A DNA stretch of 39,246 bases from a virus. A program made the translations under genes and the position numbers. The DNA is taken from positions 1 to 39,246 of IMG/VR virus record IMGVR_UViG_3300030105_000091; one strand, given 5' to 3'. Numbering within the stretch: the stretch's first letter is position 1; each line of letters starts with the position of its first letter. Shown one piece after another: positions 29,969 to 39,246 of the stretch. The notes beneath the pieces are model-generated. The model did no database searches and was not told where the DNA came from. It was given only the letters and a program-made list of their open reading frames with translations.

Positions 29969-30675
29969 TGGCATCAGCCAAACAACTACAACTAATCAAG
30001 GGTGTCGAAGCCCACTACCCACGTCTTAATCAAACATACAGATTTGATAGGAGTGTTCCCCCTAAAGGGAAGACAGTGCCTTGTGGCCCTACCGAAGAAA
30101 ATGCAAAGTATGAGACAAAGTTTCGTATGAACACTGCACAAGCTAAAGAATTGTATGATGCTATGGCATCTGCATACAAAGAAGCGGCGGAACCAAATTG
30201 GCCTGATATGCCGAAGCCTGCGGAAGTGTTTGAGAAAGACACAGACGGTAAGTATATCGGCGCGGCCCAACTAAAGGGTCAGTATTCCGGTGTTATTACC
30301 GAAAAACCTCTACAAGTGGACGCAAAGAATAGAAAATTACCTTCTGACTTTGAACTCACACACGGCAGTATTGTAAACATGGGGTTAACTCTTGTACCGT
30401 ACAGCATGTCTACTCATGGCGTATCTTTACGGCTAAAGGCTGTGCAGGTTATAACATTAGCGGATAAGAAACAACATTCTCCGTTTGATACACAAGATGG
30501 TTTTTCTCTCGATGAAGATGATCCATCTGTCATATTCGGGGATGTGGCTGACTCTGCTCCTGCTGAAGTAGATGAAATGCCCGAACCAGTAAAGGTCGCC
30601 AAGAAGAAAGAGGTATCTGCTCCCTCTGCTAGCGAGGTTGATCTTGCGTCTATCGTAGACAACTGGGACGACTGA
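29968..30675 (+). CDS. Single-stranded DNA-binding protein (gp2.5/DUF2815-like)
   Basis: The 235-residue protein has an OB-fold-like body (residues 15-170: YPRLNQTYRFD, GVITEKPLQVD, NMGLTLVPYSMSTHGVSLRL) and an acidic tail with DEDDPSVIFGDV and a final DLASIVDNWDD. An acidic tail ending in aromatic and acidic residues is the polymerase/helicase docking signal of phage SSBs such as T7 gp2.5. Its place before the primase-helicase fits. Family membership is judged from architecture. Confidence 0.7.
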   Translation: MASAKQLQLIKGVEAHYPRLNQTYRFDRSVPPKGKTVPCGPTEENAKYETKFRMNTAQAKELYDAMASAYKEAAEPNWPDMPKPAEVFEKDTDGKYIGAAQLKGQYSGVITEKPLQVDAKNRKLPSDFELTHGSIVNMGLTLVPYSMSTHGVSLRLKAVQVITLADKKQHSPFDTQDGFSLDEDDPSVIFGDVADSAPAEVDEMPEPVKVAKKKEVSAPSASEVDLASIVDNWDD

Positions 30676-30708
30676 GGGGTCAGTAACCTAGTTTAACGAT
30701 AGGCAGTT

Positions 30709-30743
30709 GCGGCGGGTTTGTTACCCTTTCGAGAGCCCGCCGC
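30709..30743 (+). terminator. Perfect 8-bp GC hairpin before the primase-helicase gene
   Basis: GCGGCGGG at 30709-30716 pairs with CCCGCCGC at 30736-30743 around a 19-nt loop, followed by GACATATTTTT. It lies 24 bp before the ATG and could be a partial terminator or attenuator that sets the level of the large downstream gene. Confidence 0.5.
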
Positions 30744-30766
30744 GACATATTTTTGGAGCAGTAACA

Positions 30767-33586
30767 ATGAACAACTTAGATTTTTTAAAAGGATTACTCA
30801 GCGAGTCAGGGCACTATTGCGTGTTCGCCGTTAAAGGTAATGTACGCATACAAAAGTTTTACGATACTATTGAAGACACAGAAAGAGCTACACGTAAGTT
30901 TATAGCAGACGGGATGAACACATACTTCGCTTTGAGTACATTTAAAGAAACGACCAAAGATGCGGGACGCAAAGGCGCGAACGCACACGAGTTGAAGTCT
31001 TTCTTCCTCGACTTGGATTGTGGACCAACATACGAATACCCTACCAAAGAAGCCGCGGTATCTGCAGTACGTGATTTCTGTAAGAAGCTGTCGCTACCTA
31101 AACCCCTAATGATTAACAGTGGTCGAGGCGTACATGTATATTGGCCTCTTACCGAAGCAGTTTCGGCGGAGCAGTGGCTTGTAGAAGCCGGCAGACTAAA
31201 GCGATGTTGTTCTGAGAACGGCTTGCTTGCTGACCCTGCGGTTACTGCTGACGTTGTGCGTGTACTACGTATGCCGGGTTCAAAGAACTACAAAGAAGAG
31301 CCACCGCTACCAGTAGATTTCCTTGGTGTGTCTATGCCAGAACCTATTGCGCTAGAAGACTTTACATCCAAGCTAGGGGTTCTAGCGAAGCCAGTTATTA
31401 AGGCCGACTTGGGTACTGATGCTCTTTACGAAGCCTACGCCGAGAATACTGAAAATGTTTTCAAGACAATCATTAAGAAGACTGTCGAAGGTCGAGGATG
31501 CGAGCAGTTAAAGCACATTGCTATGAACCAAGCAGAAGTGAGCGAGCCTCTATGGAGAGCAGGTCTATCTATTGCAAAGTTCTGCAGTGACGGGGATATG
31601 GCCGCGGTAAAGATATCAGAGAAACATCCCGCATACAACGAAGCAGATATGCGCAAGAAGACGGACGAGATCAAAGGCCCATACACCTGTGCAAGTTTTA
31701 ACGACCTTAACGAAGGCACATGCCAAAACTGTACTTTATGGGGCGAGATCAAATCCCCGATTGTACTGGGCAAGCGTATTCGGGAGTCCGAAGGCGAAGT
31801 GGTAGTATCAGCACCGATTCTAAAGGCCGGTATAAGGCAGTCGGAAGAGTTTGAGATACCAGAATACCCTAAGCCCTACTTCCGTGGAGCGGCGGGTGGC
31901 GTATTTTTACGAAGTAGCAACTCTGACGGGGACGTCGAAGAGGAGGTTATATACCACCACGACATTTATATTACTCGGCGTCTACATGACATCGAACTGG
32001 GCGAAACGTTAGTGTTCCGCTTACATTTACCAAAAGACGGTGTACGACAATTTAACGTGCCGCTTACCCATATAACTTCTCGTGAGGAGTTCCGTAAGTG
32101 CATGGCTAAAGAAGGCGTCACTTCATGGGGAAAGGCTCTAGATAAACTAATGGCATACACAACAAAATGGGTAGACGAACTGCAACGGACGACTGTGGCT
32201 GACGAGGCGCATCGCCAATTCGGTTGGGTCGGTGACGATATGGAATCCTTTGTACTGGGAGGCAAGCTAGTCACTGCAACAGACGTCGACTTAAACCCTC
32301 CATCGGCAAAGACAGCAGGTTTGATTGACTCGTTCGAGCCCAAAGGCACACGTAAAAGGTGTGTTGAGCTAATGAATTTCTATAACAAACCGGGATATGA
32401 ACTGCACCAGTACGTGTTGGGTATAGGTTTCGGCTCACCACTCATGGCTGTTACAGGTCTAAACAGTATGGCTGTACATCTTTATGGTGGTTCTGGAGTA
32501 GGTAAGACCACTGCTCAAATGGCGGCACTGGGTATATGGGGCAGTCCTGACGACCTGATGAACAAACCCGAGGACACCCACAATTCGCGGATGAACCGTG
32601 GAGAGGTTATGCATAACATACCTCTAGTGTCTGATGAGATGACTAACGTCACAGGTGAGCAGATGTCTGAGTATGTTTATCAGGTGTCTGGAGGGCGTCA
32701 GAAAAACCGCCTGTCTTCTAACGGCAACATCGAACGCGTGCGGGGGAAACCTTGGCAACTACTGGCACTAAGCTCAGGTAACACAAGTGCATGGGAAGTA
32801 TTGGGGCGGCACAAGGCTACACCAAAAGCAGAAATGTATAGGATGTTCGAAATTCATGTGCAGAAGAAGCACTTTATTAAGGGGCACAACACCGAGACTA
32901 CCCACCTGTTTAGTGACTTCAAGAATAACTACGGGCATATAGGGGTGGAGTATATACAGTGGGTTATCAACAACAAAGAAGAAGTGCGTCGCACAGTAGA
33001 TGCTGTGCGTGAACGTATAGACAAAGCCGCGGGTCTCGGCCCCGAACATAGGTATTGGTCTAACGGTAACTCTGTTATTATCGCAGGGCTTATTATCGCT
33101 AAGAAGTTAGGCTTTGTGGATTACGATGTAGGTGCCGTATACAAATGGGTTGTAGGAGAGCTTATTTCCCGCAACAGCTATGTCAATGATGTAGGGTCAT
33201 CTGTCACCCAGACACTCAACAACTACTTGTCAGAAAACTACAACAACATGCTCAAGATTGAGAGCACCGAAGACCTTCGTGGGAAGCACGAAAATGGTTT
33301 AGACCAACTTGTACCTATCGGCGCATCGCCCCGCGGGCATTTGGTTGCACGGTACGAGCCAGATACCAAGTTATTATTCCTGCGCCTCAAGCCATTCCGA
33401 GAGTGGTGTGTCGATCAGCAGATTAATTATCAAGGCGTAGTGGATGAATTGAAGAGTAAGCTAGGTGCAAAGCGAACAAAGAAACGCCTTACTAAAGGCA
33501 CTGACTTCAACCTGCCACCGGATTGGGTGTTAGAGATGGAGTTTGCAGCGATGGAGCAAGATAGTGACGGATCAGAAGGTACTTAA
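30767..33586 (+). CDS. AEP primase fused to DUF927/SF3-like helicase
   Basis: GGAG at 30755-30758 supports the ATG at 30767. The 939-residue protein opens with an archaeo-eukaryotic primase: FFLDLDCG (D82, D84), SGRGVHVYW (H123) and RVLRMPGSKNYK (R165-K176). A linker with a Cys pair (TCQNC) follows near 325-330. The C-terminal DUF927-type helicase has YGGSGVGKTT near 573-581, a Walker B-like PLVSDEM near 620 and LALSSGNTSAWEVLGRHKA near 665. It should prime and unwind at the replication fork. Confidence 0.85.
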   Translation: MNNLDFLKGLLSESGHYCVFAVKGNVRIQKFYDTIEDTERATRKFIADGMNTYFALSTFKETTKDAGRKGANAHELKSFFLDLDCGPTYEYPTKEAAVSAVRDFCKKLSLPKPLMINSGRGVHVYWPLTEAVSAEQWLVEAGRLKRCCSENGLLADPAVTADVVRVLRMPGSKNYKEEPPLPVDFLGVSMPEPIALEDFTSKLGVLAKPVIKADLGTDALYEAYAENTENVFKTIIKKTVEGRGCEQLKHIAMNQAEVSEPLWRAGLSIAKFCSDGDMAAVKISEKHPAYNEADMRKKTDEIKGPYTCASFNDLNEGTCQNCTLWGEIKSPIVLGKRIRESEGEVVVSAPILKAGIRQSEEFEIPEYPKPYFRGAAGGVFLRSSNSDGDVEEEVIYHHDIYITRRLHDIELGETLVFRLHLPKDGVRQFNVPLTHITSREEFRKCMAKEGVTSWGKALDKLMAYTTKWVDELQRTTVADEAHRQFGWVGDDMESFVLGGKLVTATDVDLNPPSAKTAGLIDSFEPKGTRKRCVELMNFYNKPGYELHQYVLGIGFGSPLMAVTGLNSMAVHLYGGSGVGKTTAQMAALGIWGSPDDLMNKPEDTHNSRMNRGEVMHNIPLVSDEMTNVTGEQMSEYVYQVSGGRQKNRLSSNGNIERVRGKPWQLLALSSGNTSAWEVLGRHKATPKAEMYRMFEIHVQKKHFIKGHNTETTHLFSDFKNNYGHIGVEYIQWVINNKEEVRRTVDAVRERIDKAAGLGPEHRYWSNGNSVIIAGLIIAKKLGFVDYDVGAVYKWVVGELISRNSYVNDVGSSVTQTLNNYLSENYNNMLKIESTEDLRGKHENGLDQLVPIGASPRGHLVARYEPDTKLLFLRLKPFREWCVDQQINYQGVVDELKSKLGAKRTKKRLTKGTDFNLPPDWVLEMEFAAMEQDSDGSEGT

Positions 33587-33794
33587 AGTTGATGACCTAA
33601 ACCCTGACGGGCTACGGGTCACTGTTAACTGGGAGAATATGGGCGAGGGGTCGTCTATATTCATCCCTTGCGTCAACACCGAGAAGGGCAAAGAACAACT
33701 AAACAAGGTCGCAAAGCTCAAAGAATGGGAGTTTGATACTCAAACCTGCATCGAAAACGGCAAATTAGGTTTACGGGCGTGGCGTACTGTGTAA
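33564..33794 (+). CDS. Small hypothetical protein, last gene of early operon
   Basis: The frame starts at GTG 33564, with GGAG 7 nt upstream, inside the end of the primase-helicase gene. The 76-residue product has strands DGLRVTVNWENMGEGSSIF and FIPCVNTEKGKEQL, and a C-terminal YxT-like end (LGLRAWRTV). No family is recognised. A terminator follows 50 bp later. Confidence 0.5.
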   Translation: MTDQKVLKVDDLNPDGLRVTVNWENMGEGSSIFIPCVNTEKGKEQLNKVAKLKEWEFDTQTCIENGKLGLRAWRTV

Positions 33795-33844
33795 CAATAC
33801 CCGTACGACATTCTCCTATAAATGTTGTTCTCAACCTACTACTT

Positions 33845-33870
33845 GCCCTCACTTCGGTGGGGGCTTTTTT
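33845..33870 (+). terminator. Rho-independent terminator of the early operon (TTCG loop)
   Basis: GCCCTCAC at 33845-33852 pairs with GTGGGGGC at 33857-33864 around TTCG, then six T residues. It stands between convergent transcription units and ends the rightward operon. Confidence 0.9.
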
Positions 33871-33872
33871 CG

Positions 33873-36800
33873 TTAAAAGCCTTGGAAACCTTTGTCGTAA
33901 TCCTCAACAACCGACTGCATGAATGGAGTATATGTCATACCGCCTGTCATTTTCGAAGTCGTACGTTCGAAACTACGCTTAGATCGTTCTTTAGTCTCCG
34001 TCCCGATGCGGGATTTCTCTGCGCCTCTCGGAAGACCTTCGTTGTACTTGCTAATCAGGCGATCTGCCTCCTGCACCCCTTCACGATCCCCATTGCGTAG
34101 CGCCATGTTGCGGCGGCGTAGGAGTTTCGTACGTACACTACTTACAGCTTCTTCACGACGCCGAGCGTTCTTGTTGAACTCAAGCTGTTGGATGTAAGCC
34201 TGTGGTGCAAACCCAAGCGCCTGCATTGCAGCATTATACGCGTTTATGTCCTCAGTGATTGGGTCTCCACGACGCGTCGTTGCACCTTCATTGTAGAACC
34301 GTATGCCTTTAAGAAAGTTGCGGATAGCCGCAGGGACTACTGTTTCCACACCGCGCCTAACCGCCTGCATGTCCCCATCAACAAATCCTTGCCGCGCTTC
34401 ACCACCGCCACGCAGGCCGCTAAGAGTAATACCTAGAACTGGGCCACCAATTTGCTCTGCGAACGTCCAGAGAGGGCTTTGATCTTTTTCGACAAGTGGT
34501 GGGCGGTATAATAAACTGTTAAGCGAGATACGGTTTGCTACGTCTATACCGAGTAGCTCGTTGGCTAAACCGCCATAGATACCTTCACCAGTGAATTTTC
34601 TTAATGCTGATTCGAAATCATCTTCATCATCATCTCTTAACATATTGTAAATAACGCCGAATGTACCCATCATTGGCATACCACCTGCACCTGCCATAAC
34701 ACCTGTAGAGATTAGGAAGTTACGTAGGCCCACTCGTGCGAGCTTGCGGTCTTTCCTGATCTGTTGTGCTTCGGCTTCGGTGACGCCCATATCTTGCATA
34801 ATCTTAGCGACGTTTGTTGGTCCGATGGAGTCATGCCCCAACTTATACATCATGTAGTATTTGGCGATAGCGAAGCGTTTGAATAAGAACAATACGTTAC
34901 CAACGCCGGTTTGCGCCCATACTGGGCGACCCGCTGCCGCTGTTGAACCAAGAGTAAACTCGGTTGTCTCAATAGCTTTTTGTGCAGCGTCTCTGTAGTC
35001 CTGATCGGTAAGCTGTTTACCTTCGGCTTGTAGCTTCCTAACCTCTAGTGCGTACGATGCAGTGAGCGTTGTTTCTCTGTTAACGCGTTCCGAGTGATGG
35101 AACATGCCGCTAGTCCATCTATTTATGCCCTCTAGGGGCGCGTCACGACCGATCTCAAGACTTTCTTGGACCATAGACTGGTTGGACTGACCTTGGTCAG
35201 CGGCCATTCCGAACAGTATGTCGGCCCGAATCTTCTGCATTGCTGGCGGTAGCTGCTCGAATGTATAGTTGAAGGAAGACTTGCCAATAATACCCATCTT
35301 AACTTCTTGTTCTATAGGCTTGTTATCAGGGCCAGACACCATGATACCCCGTGTTTTAGGGGCGTTCATAATTAGGCGAGTAGCCTCGCCGTACGCGGCA
35401 GCAGTCTTACCTACTCCGTACTCTGCGGAGATAAACGGCATAGCACTCATCGCAACGTCGAAGAAGGTGATCGCTGCTGACGAGAAGTTCATACCCATAG
35501 TCATGTTAAAGCCGACACCGTTAGCTACTTGTGACCATCGAGGTACGTTAGGTTTTTGAGCGAACGCAGCGATCTGATCTAGCTTACGTGCTATATCCGC
35601 AGTCTCAGGGTTAGTAAGGAAGTTATCTTCTTTGAGCTTATTGCGGAACTTCTCAATCTCTGCCGCTGCTTGAATCTGCACGATCTGACGGTTTAGGTCA
35701 CGACCTTTTTCTTTCATCATAGTGACAGCGTCAAACTCAGTATCACCTATTTTAGTAGGCGTTTTGTCACCTATATAACCACGTACATCTTTACGTCTGC
35801 GGAATCCCTGCATAAATGAACGCTCTGGCATTGCATCTAAAGCTAGGTCTACAACACTCTGTACCGCATCATTGTAGCTTTTAGGGTCTTTAAAATTGTT
35901 TCTGGACAGCTCCATAGTCTGTAATATCTCGTAAACGAACGAAGAACTTGGGACAGCTTTAAAATCCATATTCTGATCTGCACGAGTATACACAGGTTTA
36001 ACACTAGCCTCGAGCTTGCCTGCTGCAACATCGACCGCTATATTTTGTTCTGCAAGTTTAAACGCCTTGTCTAACTGTCGCCGATTCTGATAATACTCGA
36101 CCGCCATTTCGCGTTGCCCGTTTTCATCAATGAAATCGTACTGTAAGCGATGCTTACCTTTACGCATAAGAGGGAAGTACGGTTTAATAATACCGCTCTC
36201 TTTCATAAGAATATCTGATAGCTTCTCAAAGGCAGTGGCGCGTGTCTTAGGATCAGCAATAGACGCCTCTAGACGAGCGCGTAGGGCTGGAAGAATTTCG
36301 TCGTACGTATCTTGAAAGAAGTTACGCATCTGCCTATAGAACGCTTGGCCTTCTTTACCCATAGCTTTGTACTGCTTGCGCAGTGCATCGTAAGCCACCA
36401 AATCTTTTTGGTCAGGGTCTTTCATATTCTTAGCTTTAGTAGTCTTAGCTTCTTCGTGATTTTTGTTAAAGTTCTCTACCCAAGCAGTGCGGGCTTGCTC
36501 CGACTTAAATTCTTTTACAACAGATTTCTTAGCAATAATATCGCTATACGCTGCTCTGTAAGAACTGTAGTATGACCGCGGCTTCGATGGGTCTACACGC
36601 AGTGCAGTAGACTTAGGGATTAGGTTGTTCATAATCTTAGTAGCGGCTTTGTTTTTTCGAGTCCAACTTACATAGTTGTTGGTCATAGCGTCGAGCGCGT
36701 CATTTCGTGCTCGCATAGCCCCACTCATCTTACGGATAAGAATGTTTAACTCAGGTGCGTACGGTATTTTCTTTTTAGCAATATCCGCAAGAATACGAGA

Positions 36801-39246
36801 GTCTAGCGACCCAAGTATAATATTCTTTATGCCTCTGGAAGCTGGTTCAGTTCTGTTATACATCATGTCACTTGCCATATCCACATACTCGGCACGTTTG
36901 CTTGGTGATACAGCCTCAACTGAACTCTTAGCAACATCCATACTGCCCTCTGGAGTTGACGTAGCCAACAATATCGCTGGAGCGGCCCGTGTGTCTGGGG
37001 ATGGGGTGAGCATGCCGTTAATGATACGATCTACTTCATCAAGTGCAGACTCTGGAGATTTTGGTTTTAAACCTACCAGCTTACGAACGATACGTCTAAC
37101 CGCACCTGTGAACTTCTCCCAGCCTGACATCTTACCGCCGTCTACCCGGGTAAGCGACAAGGCGCTTTGGAACTCAGGGTTACTAAAGGCTTCAGCAACA
37201 AACTCATCAAGGTTAGCTGTACCGTACACTTCTCCAAACTGTTCCCGAACTGCGTTAAACAATGTATTCAACTGCTTAATTTCAGGTAGTTTCGGGTTTG
37301 CCAAGGATGCTGAAGTAGCCGCGTGAGTCATCTCATGCAGAATAGTATGTACGTTCATACCATTAGTAGCGTCTATAGATATTGTGTTAGTCTCAGGCTC
37401 AAACAACCCAGCAGCTTTGCGTCCCATCATTGTAGATAGATCGTCAACCACCTGCACCTGTGTAGTGCCAGCGACTTCGGCTAACTTACCCGCGATCTGA
37501 CGGACACGAGGTACTGAGCTTGTAGTGGCTATAGCATTTAGAACAAATGGTAAGTCGTTCCGTTGTAAAGCGTTACGAATACTTGGGAGCAACGATTGAT
37601 CTAGCCCATGCACGGGGTCAACAAGTAAGAAACCCAAACCTCTTGAGTACACGTACCCGTCATACAGACCCATAATTTCTTCGCCTGATATAACTGATTT
37701 AGCTTCAGGGTCGTAAACTATAGTTGTAGTTTGTGGTAGGACGGTTGATACTTTATTGTTCTGCCGTAGTTTAAGACCCGTACCGATAAGATACGATTCA
37801 AACGCAGTGCGACCTCTAATTGGTGTAGTTACGCGGAACAGTTCTGTACCCGACTTTAACTTCGTTGTTTTAACGTCTTTAGCCATAGAACTGTCCGGTG
37901 CAAGACGTTCGTTTAGTAGTTCGTTTGCGGCTTTTAAACGTTCTGCTTCTGCGTATTCTTTTGCAGCTTTGGCTTGTTGTTTTTTCTGGTAGTTATTATC
38001 CTTACGGATTATTTCGTTTATGTCTCTAGTCCTAGCACTCATTATAGCATCAACTGCCATAGCTGGTGCAGTATCACGGCTAGCTATACGACGAGCGTTT
38101 ATCATCTCTAGTATAGCGCCTCTAGACATGTTTTCATGTACCCAACGACGTGCGTCCATAGCTTTAGACTGTGTCATACCGTTGTAAAAAGCAAACTGAG
38201 CAGGGGTAAAGTTCTTTTTAATGTTCTGAGTAGGTCCAACCACTACAGCTGCACCGATTTCGGCGAGCGCGTCAACAGGTCTGCGGAATCGTTTAAAGAA
38301 ATTCTTGGCCGCTAGAGCTGATACATCGTTTTTAAGATCAGCATCCGATATGTTAAGTAACTCGACAATACCTTCTTTGTCTACCGCAGTAGTAACTTCA
38401 GGTGCGGACTCCAAATCAATTTGTGTATCATGGTACTCTTGAGCTTGAGCTGAACGGCGTCCATCTTCGAATAAAGCGTTAAGTTTTACTTCAGCTTCTT
38501 GATTACGGGTATCTTCAGCGGCTTGTAGTTGTGCTTGTGGTACTGATCCGCCTTGGACTACGCTAGGTGGCACTTTAGATGGCGCGTATAGAGGGTCGTC
38601 TTGAAGGACTGGTTTGCCAATAGGTGCAAGAGTTGTCGGGTCGGTAGGCACTTTAGTACCCGGTATAATTTGAACTCCGCTTCTTTGCCCCGGTATGGCG
38701 TTGTTTTGTTGAGCATCGCGTTCACGACGTGCGTTTATTAGTTCGTTTGCGGTTTTTAAGCGTTCTGCTGCTGCTTCTTCGTCAGCTCGTTCATCCGCTA
38801 TAAGTCTGCTGCGTTCTTTCGCGGCGTCAAGTAGCTTGGTAGTTTCAAGACCTTGCTCGTCAAGACCTTGTTCTTCATAGATGGGGGGTCGCGTATTGTT
38901 AACAACAGGAGCTTGCACCTGTGCAAGTTTTGCTTCTGCTAGAATATCGTTAACCCCTTCTGGGCCCATGTCTAGAAGTCTAGAAACACTTGCGTTTGCT
39001 GTTATAGGGTTTAAGGAATCCCCCTCTGTTATAAGCCCTGCGTCAACAAGGGCTTTTATTCCTGACGGTGTCACTAACCCCGCCCCGCCAGCGTCACGTA
39101 ATTTCTGCGCTTTAATTAAAACTTCTTGGACACGAGCAATATCTAGTGGAGCTGATTCTGCTATCTTTGGTTCTGCTCCAACAGCTTGTTCTGCTCCAAC
39201 AGCTTGTTCTGCTCCAACAGCTTGTTCTGCTCCAACAGCTTGTTCT
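33873..39246 (-). CDS. Giant internal virion protein with HExxH metallopeptidase domain, 5' end cut
   Basis: The frame is open to the right edge. The first clear start codon, a GTG at 39074, is internal because coding continues upstream through EQAVGA repeats. At least 1790 residues are visible. The N-terminal third is Ala/Glu/Lys-rich helix. A zinc metallopeptidase motif HEMTH lies at the complement of 37323-37337, with a downstream Glu in DEFVAEAFSN. The rest is long helical, with hydrophobic segments near 35450-35540 and 34660-34720. Size, helicity and late position suggest an ejected inner-core protein that crosses the host envelope. Confidence 0.75.
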   Translation of the reverse strand, partial: EQAVGAEQAVGAEQAVGAEQAVGAEPKIAESAPLDIARVQEVLIKAQKLRDAGGAGLVTPSGIKALVDAGLITEGDSLNPITANASVSRLLDMGPEGVNDILAEAKLAQVQAPVVNNTRPPIYEEQGLDEQGLETTKLLDAAKERSRLIADERADEEAAAERLKTANELINARRERDAQQNNAIPGQRSGVQIIPGTKVPTDPTTLAPIGKPVLQDDPLYAPSKVPPSVVQGGSVPQAQLQAAEDTRNQEAEVKLNALFEDGRRSAQAQEYHDTQIDLESAPEVTTAVDKEGIVELLNISDADLKNDVSALAAKNFFKRFRRPVDALAEIGAAVVVGPTQNIKKNFTPAQFAFYNGMTQSKAMDARRWVHENMSRGAILEMINARRIASRDTAPAMAVDAIMSARTRDINEIIRKDNNYQKKQQAKAAKEYAEAERLKAANELLNERLAPDSSMAKDVKTTKLKSGTELFRVTTPIRGRTAFESYLIGTGLKLRQNNKVSTVLPQTTTIVYDPEAKSVISGEEIMGLYDGYVYSRGLGFLLVDPVHGLDQSLLPSIRNALQRNDLPFVLNAIATTSSVPRVRQIAGKLAEVAGTTQVQVVDDLSTMMGRKAAGLFEPETNTISIDATNGMNVHTILHEMTHAATSASLANPKLPEIKQLNTLFNAVREQFGEVYGTANLDEFVAEAFSNPEFQSALSLTRVDGGKMSGWEKFTGAVRRIVRKLVGLKPKSPESALDEVDRIINGMLTPSPDTRAAPAILLATSTPEGSMDVAKSSVEAVSPSKRAEYVDMASDMMYNRTEPASRGIKNIILGSLDSRILADIAKKKIPYAPELNILIRKMSGAMRARNDALDAMTNNYVSWTRKNKAATKIMNNLIPKSTALRVDPSKPRSYYSSYRAAYSDIIAKKSVVKEFKSEQARTAWVENFNKNHEEAKTTKAKNMKDPDQKDLVAYDALRKQYKAMGKEGQAFYRQMRNFFQDTYDEILPALRARLEASIADPKTRATAFEKLSDILMKESGIIKPYFPLMRKGKHRLQYDFIDENGQREMAVEYYQNRRQLDKAFKLAEQNIAVDVAAGKLEASVKPVYTRADQNMDFKAVPSSSFVYEILQTMELSRNNFKDPKSYNDAVQSVVDLALDAMPERSFMQGFRRRKDVRGYIGDKTPTKIGDTEFDAVTMMKEKGRDLNRQIVQIQAAAEIEKFRNKLKEDNFLTNPETADIARKLDQIAAFAQKPNVPRWSQVANGVGFNMTMGMNFSSAAITFFDVAMSAMPFISAEYGVGKTAAAYGEATRLIMNAPKTRGIMVSGPDNKPIEQEVKMGIIGKSSFNYTFEQLPPAMQKIRADILFGMAADQGQSNQSMVQESLEIGRDAPLEGINRWTSGMFHHSERVNRETTLTASYALEVRKLQAEGKQLTDQDYRDAAQKAIETTEFTLGSTAAAGRPVWAQTGVGNVLFLFKRFAIAKYYMMYKLGHDSIGPTNVAKIMQDMGVTEAEAQQIRKDRKLARVGLRNFLISTGVMAGAGGMPMMGTFGVIYNMLRDDDEDDFESALRKFTGEGIYGGLANELLGIDVANRISLNSLLYRPPLVEKDQSPLWTFAEQIGGPVLGITLSGLRGGGEARQGFVDGDMQAVRRGVETVVPAAIRNFLKGIRFYNEGATTRRGDPITEDINAYNAAMQALGFAPQAYIQQLEFNKNARRREEAVSSVRTKLLRRRNMALRNGDREGVQEADRLISKYNEGLPRGAEKSRIGTETKERSKRSFERTTSKMTGGMTYTPFMQSVVEDYDKGFQGF
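39171..39246 (-). repeat. 18-bp tandem repeat, cut by window edge
   Basis: Four full identical units of TTCTGCTCCAACAGCTTG occupy 39171-39242, and a fifth begins at 39243. On the coding (minus) strand they encode the hexapeptide EQAVGA in frame with the giant virion protein. The true copy number cannot be known from this window. Confidence 0.9.

Noticed and set aside
30709-30743. GC hairpin considered as part of a tRNA
   Set aside because: No D-arm, anticodon arm or CCA-type end can be fitted around it.
36676-37326. A 216-codon frame opposite the giant virion gene
   Set aside because: It is antisense to a continuous coding frame and lacks a ribosome site.

Overview
The window looks like most of the genome of a tailed marine bacteriophage (Caudoviricetes) with a podovirus-like gene set. 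The evidence is a terminase pair, a long P22-type portal, a GroES-like co-chaperonin, a scaffold-like protein, an HK97-fold coat protein of the Mu gpT type, P22 gp4-like tail adaptors, a family A DNA polymerase, a primase-helicase and several small lysine-rich proteins of a kind common in marine viral genomes. I see no tRNA, rRNA, integrase, CRISPR array, insertion sequence or recognisable lysis gene. The host cannot be named from the sequence.

Layout. Positions 1-13634 form one leftward late operon: terS, terL, portal, co-chaperonin, scaffold, decoration-like protein, major capsid protein, capsid accessory proteins, basic proteins, tail adaptors and a tail-fibre-like gene cut by the left edge. 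A sigma70-type promoter at 13655-13683 sits just upstream, and a strong terminator follows the capsid gene. Positions 13635-15680 are the control region: divergent promoters, a two-gene rightward unit ended by a terminator at 14831-14854, then about 860 bp of non-coding DNA with three kinds of repeat and a near-consensus rightward promoter at 15542-15570. Positions 15681-33794 are a tightly packed rightward early/middle operon. It opens with a zinc-ribbon protein, a protein of unknown function, a MoxR-type AAA+ ATPase and a VWA protein carrying an HExxH motif. It continues with unknown genes, then replication and nucleotide genes: VRR-NUC nuclease, dNTP pyrophosphohydrolase-like protein, DNA polymerase, RecB/Cas4-like nuclease, SNF2 helicase, excisionase-like HTH protein, SSB-like protein and AEP-primase/DUF927 helicase. 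It ends at a TTCG-loop terminator (33845-33870). Positions 33873-39246 hold one giant leftward virion gene that runs off the right edge inside an 18-bp tandem repeat.

Both window ends lie inside leftward structural genes, as expected if a circular or terminally redundant genome was cut within the late operon. The most interesting signals are regulatory. A dispersed palindrome, GGTAGTGNNNCACTACC, occurs about 12 times, only in the control region and early operon, and resembles a stoperator system. Two opposed clusters, each of six copies of an 8-bp element (AATGTTCC, then GGAACATT), flank an AT-rich core and look like an origin. A triplicated 27-31 bp element lies at a fixed distance from the palindrome. 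The ATPase/VWA cassette directly behind the main early promoter is the best candidate for an uncharacterised protein machine.
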